Positions 37,704 to 48,619 of a stretch of DNA of 64,000 nt are shown piece by piece; the stretch's first letter is position 1, and each line of letters opens with the position of its first letter. The DNA comes from Aliivibrio sp. S3MY1. Its GTDB lineage: Bacteria > Pseudomonadota > Gammaproteobacteria > Enterobacterales > Vibrionaceae. A model generated the notes under the pieces. That model did not search any database. It had not been told where the DNA came from and saw nothing but the letters and a program-made list of their open reading frames with translations. The position numbers and the translations under genes were made by a program. The stretch is taken from NCBI RefSeq assembly GCF_028765575.1, contig NZ_JARACO010000001.1, positions 124,001 through 188,000 on the forward strand. Reading direction: 5' to 3'.

Positions 37704-39689
37704 CTATACTTTAAAGAACTGTAGCTGTTCTCTTTGATTTTCAGAAAGTTCAGATAAATGTTGGCTTGCTTGAGTGGACTCTCTAATCCCATCTACATTC
37801 TGATTAATACTCTCAGTAATTACATTTACGTTTTCACTAATAGATTCAATCGCTCTGCTTTGCTCGTTAGCAGCAGTTGCCATCTCAGCATTAGTTTGAG
37901 AAATAAGCTCTATTGAGTCAGAAATACTTAATAACTGATTATTCGTATCTAGACTCATTTGAGCCGTTTTATGGATCATATTAATAGACTGATTAACTGA
38001 ATCAACCACGGTTAATGATTTTTGCTGTAAGTTATTAATGATATCTTGAATATTCTGAGTTGACTGTTGAGTCTTAGCAGCAAGCACACGAACTTCATCA
38101 GCAACCACCGCAAAACCTCGACCACTTTCACCAGCACGCGCAGCTTCAATTGCCGCATTCAACGCTAATAAATTAGTTTGTTCTGAAATAGAATCAATAA
38201 CAGTAATGACTTCACTGATACGGTCAGTTTGATCTTTTAATATCATAACTTCAGTAGAGGTTTCATCCATCTGAATAGCAAGATCTTGGCTTAATTTTAC
38301 ACCTTCAGCTGCTGATTTAGCTCCCTCACGACTCATTCCCAGCACTTCTTTAGCTTTAAAATCTGCTTGATTTGCCGAAGCATCCACTTGATTAGCTGAA
38401 GCGGCTAATTCAGTAATTGCCGTCGCAATCAAATCAACTTGAGATTTTTGATCTGATGCATTCGCCTCACTTTGTACCATAATTGCGGCAAGTTCTGTTG
38501 ACGATGAAGAAACTTCTTCACCAACGTTACGTAAACTACTAATCATATCTTGTAAGCGAACTACAGTGCTGTCTGTATTCTTACATAGCTCACCAATTTC
38601 ATTGTCACTTGATTGATTATTCAATGAGTCTAAACGACCATTTGAAATATCTGACATCTGTCCTTGAAGCACTAAAATTGGTTTAGTTACGATCTGAGCA
38701 ATAACAACACCAATAATTAAAGAGATAATGACAGCAACCGTTATAGCTAATAATAATAAATTCTGACTTTCATTAATCAATGACATATTTTCTTCTGAAA
38801 TATTACCATTCATTTTAGTTAGACGAGCACTCTCTTTATTTAACTCTTTATATAATCTATCTCCAAGCTCAATTAACTCTTTTTTATTTTTACTTATTTC
38901 ATTAGTTGTATCCCATAATACAAAACTAATTTCAGATTGAGTTTTAAATGCTGATGCAAGAATATTTTTAGCATCCGCATGTTCTAATGGTTCAATCAGT
39001 TTAGCTAATTCATTAAATTCGCTATTAACCATATCTATTCTTGGGATATTTCTTACCGATGTATGTAAATCGTCATTATATAGCGAAGTTATATGAACTT
39101 CGATACGGTTTACTTTATCGTATACTTGAGGTAGCACCTTTTCCCAATATAACTTTGACTCTTCACTTTGTGATTGTGCAAATATTAGTTCACTTGCCTG
39201 GTAGATATGAGTCGTTAAATACAGTAAATTATCCCAATGATTTTTCTTTTTATCATAAATTTTTACAATTTCATCTGAATGTTTTTTATAATTATTTAAC
39301 AGGGAGAGTAGCTCATTGACTTCAGATTGAAGCTGTTCAGGTGACTTAACCGCTGCCCCCATATTTTGCAGTGTTCGTTGTTGATTTACCATATTGGTAA
39401 AGTTAGAACTAATCTGCGAACTAATATCATCAAAGTCGATTAATTCTAACAATTCAATATTTGTAAAACTTGCAGCTACACTTAATCGAAGAGATAACAA
39501 ACGTGACTCGGCAATAGAGACATTACTCAATTGTTGACTACGATGATCTGAAATCTGAACATTTCTATTAGTTAAATCTAATTTAGAGTTAACTAAATAA
39601 ATAGCTATCATCATAAAAATAATAGTTACTAAAACTGGAACTAATATTTGGTATTTTGTTTTTAAATTTGAAAGTAACTTTTGCAGCAT
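37704..39689 (-). CDS. methyl-accepting chemotaxis protein with helical sensor domain
   Basis: A 661-residue chemoreceptor. The periplasmic part between TM1 (about 16-33) and TM2 (about 310-335) is nearly 280 residues long and almost wholly helical, which suggests a helical-bundle (HBM-like) sensor rather than Cache. HAMP and the signalling domain follow, with the tip [20 protein letters not shown]. The ligand is unknown. HBM receptors in other bacteria sense organic acids. It is a single gene. Confidence 0.9.
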   Translation of the reverse strand: MLQKLLSNLKTKYQILVPVLVTIIFMMIAIYLVNSKLDLTNRNVQISDHRSQQLSNVSIAESRLLSLRLSVAASFTNIELLELIDFDDISSQISSNFTNMVNQQRTLQNMGAAVKSPEQLQSEVNELLSLLNNYKKHSDEIVKIYDKKKNHWDNLLYLTTHIYQASELIFAQSQSEESKLYWEKVLPQVYDKVNRIEVHITSLYNDDLHTSVRNIPRIDMVNSEFNELAKLIEPLEHADAKNILASAFKTQSEISFVLWDTTNEISKNKKELIELGDRLYKELNKESARLTKMNGNISEENMSLINESQNLLLLAITVAVIISLIIGVVIAQIVTKPILVLQGQMSDISNGRLDSLNNQSSDNEIGELCKNTDSTVVRLQDMISSLRNVGEEVSSSSTELAAIMVQSEANASDQKSQVDLIATAITELAASANQVDASANQADFKAKEVLGMSREGAKSAAEGVKLSQDLAIQMDETSTEVMILKDQTDRISEVITVIDSISEQTNLLALNAAIEAARAGESGRGFAVVADEVRVLAAKTQQSTQNIQDIINNLQQKSLTVVDSVNQSINMIHKTAQMSLDTNNQLLSISDSIELISQTNAEMATAANEQSRAIESISENVNVITESINQNVDGIRESTQASQHLSELSENQREQLQFFKV

Positions 39690-39868
39690 TCTTACATTAT
39701 CCTAATGATTTCACTTATGTGATATTTTCGGCGAGAGAATAATACATATTTTGCTTTTCTCATAGCAAAAAAACACTAATTATGAAGAAATAAAAAATAC
39801 AACAAACAAGTTATTAACACGTTTATTTTTATGTTCCCCCCCCACTTAAGATATGAATAGCAGATACA

Positions 39869-39898
39869 AAAAAAGCACCTACATTGAGGTGCTTTTTT
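39869..39898 (-). terminator. terminator of the tor operon
   Basis: A 12-bp perfect stem AAAAAAGCACCT/AGGTGCTTTTTT (39869-39880 and 39887-39898, loop ACATTG) ends in a T-run on either strand. It lies 20 bp past torA. Confidence 0.9.
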
Positions 39899-39918
39899 AT
39901 TAATTAACTTTTATTGTC

Positions 39919-42381
39919 TTACTCAACAATAATTGGACCACCAAATGAGGTAACTGGTGGAACCTTGCCTTTAAACTTCTCAAAATTAACTAAACATGTA
40001 TTCGCAGAAGTCGCCTGAGCAAGCTCAGATGATGGAATATCTTGTGTTAGTGTATTTGGATCGCCATACGTACAGATTGCACCCACTTTTTCGTTCAATG
40101 GACCATACCATGCGCCCTCTTCGATACGGATAACACCACTTGGGTAGCTATCAGTAAGAACAGCACCAGCAAGAAGCTGACCACGGTCATTAAATACGCG
40201 AACTAAATCGCCATCTTTAATGCCTTTTTCTTTTGCATCAAGAGGGTTAATGTATACCGGCTCACGGCCTTGAACAGCGTAAGTTGCACGGAATGCTTCA
40301 GATTCACACATTTGTGAGTGCAGACGCTTGTCAGGGTGACAAGATTGCATCCAGAATGGGTGTTTCTTAGAGCCAGGACCACCGTGTGAACGTTCCGATT
40401 TCTCGAACCACATTGGGTGACCTTGACATTCTTCATAGCCAAAACGTGCAATTTTACGACTTGTGATTTCAATGAAACCAGAAGGTGTACCTAGAGCATT
40501 AACTTCAGGGTCTTTACGGAAGTCGGCGTGACGAACCCATGGTTTACCTTCACCAAAGTCTAGAACACCTTTTTCCCAGAATACATCAAATTCAGGCATT
40601 TCAAATTTGCCTTCGTTTGCTGTGCGACAATCAGCATAAAGTGAACGGATCCACTCCATCTCATCCATACCACGAGTATATTCTTTATGACGGCCAAAAC
40701 GACGAGTCAGTTCTGTCATGATCTCAAAATCAGATTTTGATTGGTATAGTGGATCAACCAGTTTGTGCATTGCTACTAGGCCACGTGCAGAGTATGAACC
40801 ATATTGGTCAATATCATTACGTTCCCATTGCGTACATGCTGGAAGTACGATATCTGAAAAACGACACGTTGCAGTCCAAGCAAAATCAATCGTTACAACC
40901 GTTTGAAGTTTTTGGAACGCTTTCTTCATACGGTTACGATCTTGGTGGTGATGCCAAGGGTTATTACCAGAAATAACCATCATTTTGAAATCAGGTAATA
41001 CAACTTTAGAGCCGTTGTAACGGATCTCTTTACCTGGTTCTAATAAACAGTCGATCCAACGAGCAACCGGAATTGTGTTGCTGTAACCGTTAAAGTCGTT
41101 GTTATTCCACTTAGGTTCATGACCTTGGTCCACATTACGAGGGAAACCACCAGGGCCTGAGAAACCAGTAGACGGAACACCAACACTTGAGTAGTGGTGG
41201 CTGTAAGATACACCGCCACCTGCTAGACCGATTTGACCTGTCATTGCAGATAGAACCGTACCCATCCAGTATGGTTGCTCACCGTGTTGTTGACGTTGAA
41301 TACACCAACCAAATAGGATCTGTGTACGACCTGTAGACATCATCTTCGCGAATTCACGAATTTGCTCTGGTGATACGCCACAAATTTCAGAAGCCCACTC
41401 AGGAGTTTTAACTACTTTATCTTTAGTCTCACCAAGTACGTATTGCATGAATTCATCAAAACCTAAACAGTAAGTTTCGATAAACTTCTTATCATACATA
41501 TCTTCTGTGTATAGCGTGTAAGCAACAGCCAACATGAACGCCACATCAGATTGTGGGTTAATGTACATGTGGTCATTCTGTAAATAACGCTGTGTTTTGT
41601 TTTTAACAGGGTCAACAGAAAGTACGTTGATTTCGCCTTTCGCTACTTTTTCTTTAAGTTGCTCTAGGTACGCGTAAGATTCATGAGTCTCACAGTTCCA
41701 ACCTACTTGTAGGTTTTTAACTGGATCCGTCGCCCATAAGATAATGTTATCTGAATGCTCTAGGATTTCAGACCAAGATGTGCCTTGCGCGTATACTTCT
41801 GTAGAACCAAGTACGTAAGGCATGATCGTTTGACCAGCACCCGTCGAGTAGTCACCTACTTTCTTGATGAAGTTACCGTGCATACCAACAGCACGCTGCA
41901 TTTGAGCAGTACAGTTATGGAAAGAACCTGTTTGGTTCCAACCCGTTTGACCTGCATGTAGAGCCCATGGACCGTAGTCTTTTTGAACACGCTCAAGCTC
42001 ACGGTAGAATAAATCTAACGCTTCATCCCAAGTGACACGTACAAAACGATTGTTACCGCGAGTCTCAGCTGAATACTTATGTTTTTTCAGCCAATCTAGA
42101 CGTACCATTGGGTAACGTACGCGGCTTGGGCTATAAATAATACCTTTGATACCATCCAACATGTCTGTTGGGTGCTTATCCATTTCTAATGCTTTAATCT
42201 CTTGTACTTTACCCGCATAGATGTGTGCACGGAATGCACCCCAATGCGAGCCAGATGTACGCCATGTGCCTGTTGTTTCTGCTGCATTGGCTTTTGAAGA
42301 CATTAGTAGGCTTGGACCCACTAAAGATACTGCACTTGTTGTTGCAACACCTTTTAGAAAACTTCTTCTGCTAATAGGCAT
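39919..42381 (-). CDS. torA: trimethylamine-N-oxide reductase TorA (Mo-bisMGD)
   Basis: An 820-residue periplasmic molybdoenzyme of the DMSO-reductase family that reduces TMAO to trimethylamine in anaerobic respiration. The twin-arginine signal is SRRSFLK near the N-terminus, cut after ANA. The molybdenum-ligand serine is Ser179 in GDYSTGAGQ. Length and motifs ([21 protein letters not shown]-like [10 protein letters not shown]) match TorA. It lies 23 bp after torC and receives electrons from it. The chaperone TorD is not in the window. Molybdate for the cofactor could come from the modABC system encoded 4 kb away. Confidence 0.94.
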   Translation of the reverse strand: MPISRRSFLKGVATTSAVSLVGPSLLMSSKANAAETTGTWRTSGSHWGAFRAHIYAGKVQEIKALEMDKHPTDMLDGIKGIIYSPSRVRYPMVRLDWLKKHKYSAETRGNNRFVRVTWDEALDLFYRELERVQKDYGPWALHAGQTGWNQTGSFHNCTAQMQRAVGMHGNFIKKVGDYSTGAGQTIMPYVLGSTEVYAQGTSWSEILEHSDNIILWATDPVKNLQVGWNCETHESYAYLEQLKEKVAKGEINVLSVDPVKNKTQRYLQNDHMYINPQSDVAFMLAVAYTLYTEDMYDKKFIETYCLGFDEFMQYVLGETKDKVVKTPEWASEICGVSPEQIREFAKMMSTGRTQILFGWCIQRQQHGEQPYWMGTVLSAMTGQIGLAGGGVSYSHHYSSVGVPSTGFSGPGGFPRNVDQGHEPKWNNNDFNGYSNTIPVARWIDCLLEPGKEIRYNGSKVVLPDFKMMVISGNNPWHHHQDRNRMKKAFQKLQTVVTIDFAWTATCRFSDIVLPACTQWERNDIDQYGSYSARGLVAMHKLVDPLYQSKSDFEIMTELTRRFGRHKEYTRGMDEMEWIRSLYADCRTANEGKFEMPEFDVFWEKGVLDFGEGKPWVRHADFRKDPEVNALGTPSGFIEITSRKIARFGYEECQGHPMWFEKSERSHGGPGSKKHPFWMQSCHPDKRLHSQMCESEAFRATYAVQGREPVYINPLDAKEKGIKDGDLVRVFNDRGQLLAGAVLTDSYPSGVIRIEEGAWYGPLNEKVGAICTYGDPNTLTQDIPSSELAQATSANTCLVNFEKFKGKVPPVTSFGGPIIVE

Positions 42382-42404
42382 AATTCTATCTACTCCATTA
42401 ATTC

Positions 42405-43583
42405 TTAGTGTTTTTCGTCAGAAAAATCTGAAGAGTGTTTTTGTAGGTATTTCAATACAAGTGATTTACTGTCTGTATCGAAGTTAACGAACGCCATCAT
42501 ACCGTCAAACATACCTGGCCATGTGTTAGAATCAAAATGCGCTTCTGCTGGTTGAGTGTGACATACTGAACAGTTAGTTTTGTATGACTCTTCCGCTTTT
42601 TGCCAAACGGTAGTGTAATCAGGTAAGAAATCTTCTTTCTTCATCCACAGACTTACCGTTACACGCTGCCAAGGTAGACCGGTTAGATCATCTTCTTTAG
42701 TTTCAAATTTCTGTACAAACTTATCGTTTTGAGCTGCATCTTTAAGCAAAGCACCAACGGCAATGTTCATACCAAAATCTTCTTGGATAACACGACCGAA
42801 ACCTTTAACTTTACGCCAGCCTTCAATTGCAACTTTCATTGCATCGTCTTTCTCTTCAAGTACAGTCACTTGAGAGGCAGGGTTTAATAGACCCGCTTCA
42901 ACTGTCAATTTATCATCTTCATACATTGGAAGGTGACGAACAGAAACGTAAGTTTGACCATCTTCGTATTTAGTGTTGCTTGCTAGTTGAGTTAACTCAC
43001 CAACCATACCGCCAGAACTGTCCATATTTGCAGGAAGGCTGTGTGCAATACCTTTATGACAATCTACGCAACTTTGATCACGCTCTTTTGCACCTTGCAT
43101 TTGAATACGTGCTGTAGGCTGCATTTTAGAGAAATCCATACCGTCATAGTCATGACAGTTACGACACTCAAGAGATTTGTTCGCGCTAAAACGGTCCCAT
43201 TCGTGCTGGGCTAAAACGATACGACGCTCTTCAAATTTCTCTGGAGTATCAATGAAACCAAATACGTGAGCGAATACTTCTTTACTTGCTTGCATTTTAC
43301 GAGCAATTTTAGAAGTCCAATCGTGAGGAACATGACAATCAGGACATGTTGCACGAACACCAGAACGGTTTTTATCGTGAATTGTACCTGCATATTCAGG
43401 TTGAATATTGTCAGCATGACAGCTCACACAGAATTCTTCTGTATTTGTCGCTTCTAAGGCAACGTTAAAGCCACCCCAGAAAATAACACCGGCAACGAAA
43501 CCACCAAGGGTAAGAACACCCAAGCTGATATGTACACTTGGACGGGCAAAAACCGACCAAGCTTTTTTAAGTAATGATATCAT
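42405..43583 (-). CDS. torC: pentaheme c-type cytochrome TorC
   Basis: A 392-residue membrane-anchored cytochrome of the NapC/NirT family with an extra C-terminal heme domain. Five heme motifs are visible: CVSCH (52-56), CPDCH (80-84), CRNCH (140-144), CVDCH (172-176) and CSVCH (338-342). One N-terminal membrane helix (about 18-42) anchors it. It carries electrons from menaquinol to TorA. It is the middle gene of torE-torC-torA. Confidence 0.95.
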   Translation of the reverse strand: MISLLKKAWSVFARPSVHISLGVLTLGGFVAGVIFWGGFNVALEATNTEEFCVSCHADNIQPEYAGTIHDKNRSGVRATCPDCHVPHDWTSKIARKMQASKEVFAHVFGFIDTPEKFEERRIVLAQHEWDRFSANKSLECRNCHDYDGMDFSKMQPTARIQMQGAKERDQSCVDCHKGIAHSLPANMDSSGGMVGELTQLASNTKYEDGQTYVSVRHLPMYEDDKLTVEAGLLNPASQVTVLEEKDDAMKVAIEGWRKVKGFGRVIQEDFGMNIAVGALLKDAAQNDKFVQKFETKEDDLTGLPWQRVTVSLWMKKEDFLPDYTTVWQKAEESYKTNCSVCHTQPAEAHFDSNTWPGMFDGMMAFVNFDTDSKSLVLKYLQKHSSDFSDEKH

Positions 43584-43643
43584 AATTGCTTCTCTTTCTT
43601 ATCTAATTCTAATTGTTGTTTCGATTCTTTCTAAACGAGAGAA

Positions 43644-43817
43644 TCAACCGTGACCAGGCATACCAAAAAACAGCATCTGCATGAACCATACAGAGAAACC
43701 GTAAGCACCCACCACTCCCACACTTAGAATTGGGAAAAGAACAACTGTGATGAAGAAAAAGGCTTTCCATTCAGATGAACGTTCCGCTCCATCATTTTGC
43801 TTTATTGCATTGCTCAT
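43644..43817 (-). CDS. torE: TorE/NapE-family small membrane protein
   Basis: A 57-residue protein with one long hydrophobic helix (FFFITVVLFPILSVGVVGAY) and the C-terminal segment WFMQMLFFGMPGHG, typical of the NapE/TorE family found with periplasmic TMAO and nitrate reductases. AGGA lies about ten bases upstream of the ATG at 43817. It is the first gene of torECA, 60 bp before torC. Its function in the family is not established. Confidence 0.88.
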   Translation of the reverse strand: MSNAIKQNDGAERSSEWKAFFFITVVLFPILSVGVVGAYGFSVWFMQMLFFGMPGHG

Positions 43818-44150
43818 AATTATTTTATTCCTAGTTATCTTTCTACTTTATAAATATAGAAAATGTTAACAAGTTATCGAACCTATCTGACATAGATTTT
43901 AATCCCTCACAAATAGTGCTTCAATTAAATTTTCAAGATAACGCCTTTTATCTACTAGTTTTTTGCGTTCATCCAGAAATATATTTAATTGAAATAAAAT
44001 ATGTAGAATTATTAACAATTATGTCAGCTTAATTTTATGTGATAATTGTTAACCATGTTAATTATTCCCAAAGGATAGGTTATTTTATCAACTTTGCTAA
44101 TTGATCTACATCACTTTAATCTACTTATGCTATAGCTTAGCACGTAAATA
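43818..44150. other. 333-bp upstream region of torECA with an FNR-like box
   Basis: No gene is visible. TTGATCTACATCAC (44101-44114) matches the FNR consensus TTGAT-N4-ATCAA in nine of ten positions, but lies 284 bp before torE, which would need a long leader. GTTAAC..GTTAAT repeats occur near 44048-44061. No E. coli-type TorR boxes were recognised. Confidence 0.4.
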
Positions 44151-44459
44151 TCACGCTATAGGCTTTCTTGATAAGCAATGTTGGCATAAACACTCAGAGT
44201 TCTCAGAAACAATACCCACATCACGAGTATCAACCTCAAAACACCAACACGTTTCCATACCCATTTTAATGTCACATTGAGTAGGTTTTGTACATTCTGG
44301 GCAAGTATGTGTGGGTGTTTTTCCAGACAATCTATCCATCACATTATCTCTCTCTTCATCTGTCATTGATTTCCACTCCATAATCTCAGTGATGGTTCGT
44401 TTGCAACCAATACAGATACCATCTTCGTTTTTACAAGCTGCAATACAAGGTGTTTTCAT
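44151..44459 (-). CDS. DUF1289 protein with C-terminal cysteine-rich CWC-type segment
   Basis: A 102-residue protein. The N-terminal half is DUF1289: PCIAACKNEDGICIGCKRT then EIMEWKSMTDEER, with four cysteines that could bind a metal. The C-terminal half (about 50-102) has CPECTKPTQC, CWCF and CLCQHC, matching the cysteine-rich CWC family. With 13 cysteines it is likely to bind zinc or an iron-sulfur cluster. It lies between torE and the divergent DUF2058 gene. Function unknown. Confidence 0.75.
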   Translation of the reverse strand: MKTPCIAACKNEDGICIGCKRTITEIMEWKSMTDEERDNVMDRLSGKTPTHTCPECTKPTQCDIKMGMETCWCFEVDTRDVGIVSENSECLCQHCLSRKPIA

Positions 44460-44545
44460 CTTTACTTCTCTCTATGTCCTTTAAATCCCATACAACTCAT
44501 GGGATAATCGTCGGAATTCGACATCGTTATTATTAGGAATTATTT

Positions 44546-45064
44546 ATGGCACTAAGCTTACAAGAGCAAATGCTAAAAGCTGGGTTAGTGAACCAAAAGA
44601 AAGTAGCAAAAGCAAAGAAAGCTTCAAAAAAATCACGCGTTCAAAATCGTGAAGCAAAAGCTGCGGTTGAACTAAACAAAGCAGCTCAAGCAGAAAAAGA
44701 CAAAGAACTAAGCCTTAAGCACAAAGCAGAGAAAGAGCAAAAAGAGTTAACGGCACAAATCAAACAATTGATCACAGCAAATAAGCTGGATCGCACTCAT
44801 GGCGATATCGGCTATAACTTTACTGATGGCACGCTAGTTAAAAAAATGTATGTAGACAAAACAATGCAAACACAATTAATTGCAGGCCGTCTTGCTATTG
44901 TTCATTTTAATGAAGACTATGAAATTGTTCCTGCTGGTGTTGCTGATAAAATTACACTGCGTGATGAATCAGTTGTTGTACTTAACAACGTTATCGCGGA
45001 AGATGCACAGGATGAAGACGACCCGTATGCGGAATTCGTTATTCCTGATGATTTAATGTGGTAA
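44546..45064 (+). CDS. DUF2058 family protein (YaiL-like)
   Basis: A 172-residue soluble protein. The N-terminal half is a very charged Lys/Ala/Glu helix, (about 1-80, probably nucleic-acid associated or coiled), and the C-terminal half shows the DUF2058 pattern HGDIGYNFTDGTLVKKMYV and GRLAIVHF. AGGA precedes the ATG by about eight bases. It is followed at 4 bp by a DUF2986 gene, so they are cotranscribed. Confidence 0.85.
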   Translation: MALSLQEQMLKAGLVNQKKVAKAKKASKKSRVQNREAKAAVELNKAAQAEKDKELSLKHKAEKEQKELTAQIKQLITANKLDRTHGDIGYNFTDGTLVKKMYVDKTMQTQLIAGRLAIVHFNEDYEIVPAGVADKITLRDESVVVLNNVIAEDAQDEDDPYAEFVIPDDLMW

Positions 45065-45068
45065 TAAA

Positions 45069-45263
45069 ATGAGCCGTAAAAATAAAGTCAAAGAGACTCT
45101 TTTAAAAAAGCACCGTAGAACTCAAACGAAAAATAGTCGATCGCATAATAAACCAAAATATATTTGTAAAGCAGATCGCGAGAAAATGGAACTTGAAGCT
45201 GAACAAGCGACGATAGAATCAAAGAACACCGAAACAGAACAAGTAACACCAACAGAAGAATAA
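45069..45263 (+). CDS. DUF2986 family small basic protein
   Basis: A 64-residue protein: a strongly basic N-terminal half (MSRKNKVKETLLKKHRRTQ, KYICKADREK) typical of the DUF2986 family of marine gammaproteobacteria, and an acidic Thr/Glu-rich tail. It starts 4 bp after the DUF2058 gene and is followed by a strong terminator. Function unknown; the basic part could contact nucleic acid. Confidence 0.8.
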   Translation: MSRKNKVKETLLKKHRRTQTKNSRSHNKPKYICKADREKMELEAEQATIESKNTETEQVTPTEE

Positions 45264-45286
45264 TATTTTCTGGTTAAGTGATACAG

Positions 45287-45326
45287 AAAAGCCTCATTGT
45301 GATATTGAACAATGAGGCTTTTTTAT
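45287..45326 (+). terminator. terminator of the DUF2058-DUF2986 unit
   Basis: A 14-bp perfect stem (AAAAGCCTCATTGT at 45287-45300 with ACAATGAGGCTTTT at 45309-45322) is followed by further Ts. The A-run on the left allows action in the opposite direction for yjjG as well. Confidence 0.9.
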
Positions 45327-45359
45327 AATAAAAATACAGTTTACTGCATAAGAAGCCTT

Positions 45360-46040
45360 CTAAGCATTATGTAGCAGTACTTGTAAATCATTAAGTGTCT
45401 TAACGGTATACGTTGGTTTAATACCTTCAGAGCATGCTTTGTGGCTTGCATTTAGCCAACATGTATCAACCCCTGCATTCATTCCGCCTAATATGTCAGA
45501 ATCAGGATTATCACCTACCATTAATACTTTAGATAAGTCTACAGAGCCCATCTGTGAAAAAGTATGTTCAAAAATACGTTTGTCAGGCTTCGCTACACCG
45601 ACTTGCTCTGAAATCGTAATTAATTCAAAATAATGACTGAACTCTGTTTTTTCTAAGCGAATTTTCTGTAGCTCAGTAAATCCATTCGTTATGATCCCCA
45701 TTTTTACATTATTCGCTAACAATGAATCAAGTAATTCTCTTGCTCCATCTAGTGGTATACAGATCTCTGCCATCGCCATCATAAAAGCACTATTCATTGC
45801 TCTTGGCGTAACACCTACTTTATTTGCCCACTCTTTAAATCGTGTTTCTTGTAACTGCTGAGCGGTAATTTCATTATCTTGGTATTGCTCCCACAATGGT
45901 TTATTCACCAATTGATATTCAATAAATTGTTCTTTACTAAAATCAATGCCATAGCCTTTGAACATACGTTGTAAACCTGCAAACGCATCAAAATGAAAAA
46001 GGGTTTCATCAGCATCAAATAATATCCATTGGTACTTCAT
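45360..46040 (-). CDS. yjjG: pyrimidine 5'-nucleotidase YjjG (HAD family)
   Basis: A 226-residue HAD phosphatase. Motif I is LFDADETLFHFD, motif II IITNGF, motif III VAKPDKRIF and motif IV MVGDNPDSDILGG. It matches YjjG, which dephosphorylates dUMP, UMP, dTMP and damaged pyrimidine nucleotides in house-cleaning. It is the last gene of a minus-strand run after modC, 36 bp away. Confidence 0.9.
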   Translation of the reverse strand: MKYQWILFDADETLFHFDAFAGLQRMFKGYGIDFSKEQFIEYQLVNKPLWEQYQDNEITAQQLQETRFKEWANKVGVTPRAMNSAFMMAMAEICIPLDGARELLDSLLANNVKMGIITNGFTELQKIRLEKTEFSHYFELITISEQVGVAKPDKRIFEHTFSQMGSVDLSKVLMVGDNPDSDILGGMNAGVDTCWLNASHKACSEGIKPTYTVKTLNDLQVLLHNA

Positions 46041-46076
46041 ATTTACTTCCTTTATGGGCTTTTATTTTTAAGAACA

Positions 46077-47171
46077 TTATTTTGAGCATAAGTCTGATTG
46101 AGTCACACTTACACCTTTAATTTGCGCAAACCAGTGTTGCCCGACTTCTAATGCAAGCTCTTCTTGTGCCCAACGCGTAATATTGGCCCACAGTACGTGC
46201 CCAGATAAATTCAATTTGACTGCCACCACATCGTTTTCTTTATCTTCGGTTAAGCTCTCAATGACTACTGGTAAAATATTACGAATCGAGCTTTGCTCTG
46301 GTTGTTGTTTAATCAAAGATACATCATTGGCTCGAATACGTAAGCGAATTTTTTGCCCCTCTTCCATGCACTCACAGGGAGATTTCACCCAAATACCTTG
46401 CTGAGAATTATCCAAGGTGACTAATGTCATTGGGTGCTCTGAATGTAACTGAGTAATAAATCCTTCTAATAATGCAGAATGTTCTGACGCATTTAACCAA
46501 GGACGCATTAATGGAGACCCCCATACGCTAGTAATATCTCCAGATAGACTCACTTTGCCTTGATTCAATAAAACCATATGATCAGCCAAGCGTAAAATTT
46601 CATCTAAACTATGAGTTACATAAATGATCGGGGTTTGAATTTCTTTCGCTAGCCTCTCTAAATAAGGCATTACTTCATGTTTTCTTGGTAGATCTAAAGA
46701 CGCTAATGGTTCATCCATAATAAGCAATGCTGGCTCTGATAAGATAGCCCTGCCAATCGCCACTCTTTGTTTCTCACCACCAGATAAAGAATGAGGATAA
46801 CGTTGCAACAAAGATTCGATGTCTAATAGCTTTACTACATCATTAAATAGGTACGTTCTTTTACCATTGCATCCATAAAGTAAGTTTCCTTCTACTTTAT
46901 AATGAGGGAATAAACGTGCGTCTTGAAATACATAACCAATATGACGCTGTTCTGGTGGTATCGATACTCTTGCATCTGAATCAAATAACACCGAATTATT
47001 AAGGCTAATTCGTCCCGAATCCGGTGAGCTAAGCCCACTAATAATATTAGCGAGTGAGGACTTACCTGCCCCTGAGCGCCCAAACACAGCACTGATACCT
47101 GAGGATGGCAGCGCTAATTGAACATCAAGAGTCAAATCACCTAATTGTTTTTTTATATCAATAACTAACAT
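46077..47171 (-). CDS. modC: molybdate ABC transporter ATPase ModC
   Basis: A 364-residue ATPase with Walker A GRSGAGKSS, signature LSGGEKQR, Walker B LLIMDEPLASLD, H-loop YVTHSLDE and a C-terminal TOBE-type molybdate domain (about 290-360). It energises molybdate import for molybdoenzymes such as TorA. It begins 3 bp after modB. Confidence 0.94.
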   Translation of the reverse strand: MLVIDIKKQLGDLTLDVQLALPSSGISAVFGRSGAGKSSLANIISGLSSPDSGRISLNNSVLFDSDARVSIPPEQRHIGYVFQDARLFPHYKVEGNLLYGCNGKRTYLFNDVVKLLDIESLLQRYPHSLSGGEKQRVAIGRAILSEPALLIMDEPLASLDLPRKHEVMPYLERLAKEIQTPIIYVTHSLDEILRLADHMVLLNQGKVSLSGDITSVWGSPLMRPWLNASEHSALLEGFITQLHSEHPMTLVTLDNSQQGIWVKSPCECMEEGQKIRLRIRANDVSLIKQQPEQSSIRNILPVVIESLTEDKENDVVAVKLNLSGHVLWANITRWAQEELALEVGQHWFAQIKGVSVTQSDLCSK

Positions 47172-47174
47172 GAA

Positions 47175-47864
47175 TTAACCCATTAACCTTTTTTTACTGG
47201 TACGTGCTAACCATTCTGATAGTAATAATGAAATTAAAGCCACAATAATTGAAATAACACACAAGCGTGCAGCCTGCATTTCTGCTCCTGGAATTTCAAT
47301 ATAACTGAACATAGCAAGAGGAAGTGTTCGAGTTTCACCCTCTATATTTGAGACAAAACTAATCGTGGCACCAAACTCACCTAAACTTCTTGCAAACGCC
47401 AAAACCGCACCCGTTAAAATCCCCGGTAACATTAATGGTAAAGTAATCGTAGTAAATACTTTGCTTCGTGAAGCTCCTAGCGTTCGAGCCGCTTGCTCTA
47501 ATTTTTGATCGACCGATTCTAAGGCTAAGCGAATCGCGCGAACCATCAAGGGTAATGCAACAATAGCTGAAGCGAGTGCGGCCCCTTTCCAATTAAAACT
47601 GAATGTTAGGCCAAATAGCTCATACAACCATTTACCAATGATACCTTGTCGTCCCATTGATATAAGCAGTAAGTAACCAATCACGACTGGCGGCAATACT
47701 AACGGTAAATGAATCAAACCATCAAGTATGGCTTTTCCTTTAAACTCACAACGAGCTAACACCCAAGCTAAAAGAATGCCAATAGGTAAAGAAAAGCCTA
47801 CCGCTATGCCTGCAATTTTTAAACTCAGTAGTAACGCTTCTACTTCATAATCCGTCAGTATCAT
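47175..47864 (-). CDS. modB: molybdate ABC transporter permease ModB
   Basis: A 229-residue inner-membrane permease with five or six hydrophobic segments and the conserved cytoplasmic loop AARTLGASRSKVFTTITLPLM followed by RSLGEFGATISF. The start overlaps the modA stop by one base (TAATG type). Confidence 0.94.
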   Translation of the reverse strand: MILTDYEVEALLLSLKIAGIAVGFSLPIGILLAWVLARCEFKGKAILDGLIHLPLVLPPVVIGYLLLISMGRQGIIGKWLYELFGLTFSFNWKGAALASAIVALPLMVRAIRLALESVDQKLEQAARTLGASRSKVFTTITLPLMLPGILTGAVLAFARSLGEFGATISFVSNIEGETRTLPLAMFSYIEIPGAEMQAARLCVISIIVALISLLLSEWLARTSKKRLMG

Positions 47865-48598
47865 TAAATTGTTGTAAATCCATAAGAGGTGAATATATTT
47901 TTGGCTTTTTTAGATAATAAATATCGATAAAAATAAGCGACCTTCTCTGAGTTTTTATTTTTGATTATTGCCATTGGATACACAATAGGATCATGAGAAT
48001 CAGCAGGGAACTCCTCTACAATTGTGACCTCTTTTGACAACAATGCATCGGTTTTATACACAATACCCAGTGGCGCTTCATCACGCTCAACGAACAGTAA
48101 AGCGGAACGGACATTATTGCCTGATGCAATATGATCTTTCACTTCAGGCCAGCGGAACTGTTTTTCTAAGCTTTGTTTTCCATAGAGCCCCGCGGGTACA
48201 TGCCTAGGATCTGCCATGGCAATTCGGAAGCCTTTTTGTCCAATAAACCACTGCCATGTATTTTCTGTTGGTGTACTTTTTGAGGCTATTAACACCAAGA
48301 CATTTCGTAATAAATCGACTTTGCTCTCGGTGTCTATTTGATCTTGTTCAATCAAATAATCCATCCATTTACTATTTGCTGAAAGGTAAATATCCGCAGG
48401 CGCACCATTGGAAATTTGTCGAGCCAATGAAGATGAACCAGCAAAGCTGACTCGTACTTTTTCACCCGTTTCATTCTGGTACTCATCAACAATATCATTC
48501 ATCACGTTTGTTAATGATGATGCTGCATAAACCGTGACATTTGCTGATACTGATAAAGAACTAAACAAAAGTGCTAAACATAATGTTAATCGAGACAT
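47864..48598 (-). CDS. modA: molybdate-binding protein ModA
   Basis: A 244-residue periplasmic protein with signal peptide cut after VSA. Typical ModA stretches are VYAASSLTNVMNDI, VSFAGSSSLARQISNGAPADIYLSA and VIASGNNVRSALLFVE. It delivers molybdate or tungstate to ModBC. The gene starts 21 bp after cobQ, so cobQ-modABC-yjjG may be one transcript. Confidence 0.94.
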   Translation of the reverse strand: MSRLTLCLALLFSSLSVSANVTVYAASSLTNVMNDIVDEYQNETGEKVRVSFAGSSSLARQISNGAPADIYLSANSKWMDYLIEQDQIDTESKVDLLRNVLVLIASKSTPTENTWQWFIGQKGFRIAMADPRHVPAGLYGKQSLEKQFRWPEVKDHIASGNNVRSALLFVERDEAPLGIVYKTDALLSKEVTIVEEFPADSHDPIVYPMAIIKNKNSEKVAYFYRYLLSKKAKNIFTSYGFTTI

Positions 48599-48619
48599 AC
48601 TTATACTTTCCTTAATACG

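Noticed and set aside
39836-39843. An eight-C run between torA and the chemoreceptor gene
   Set aside because: It lies in a gap downstream of both a terminator and gene ends, so slippage would have no evident effect.
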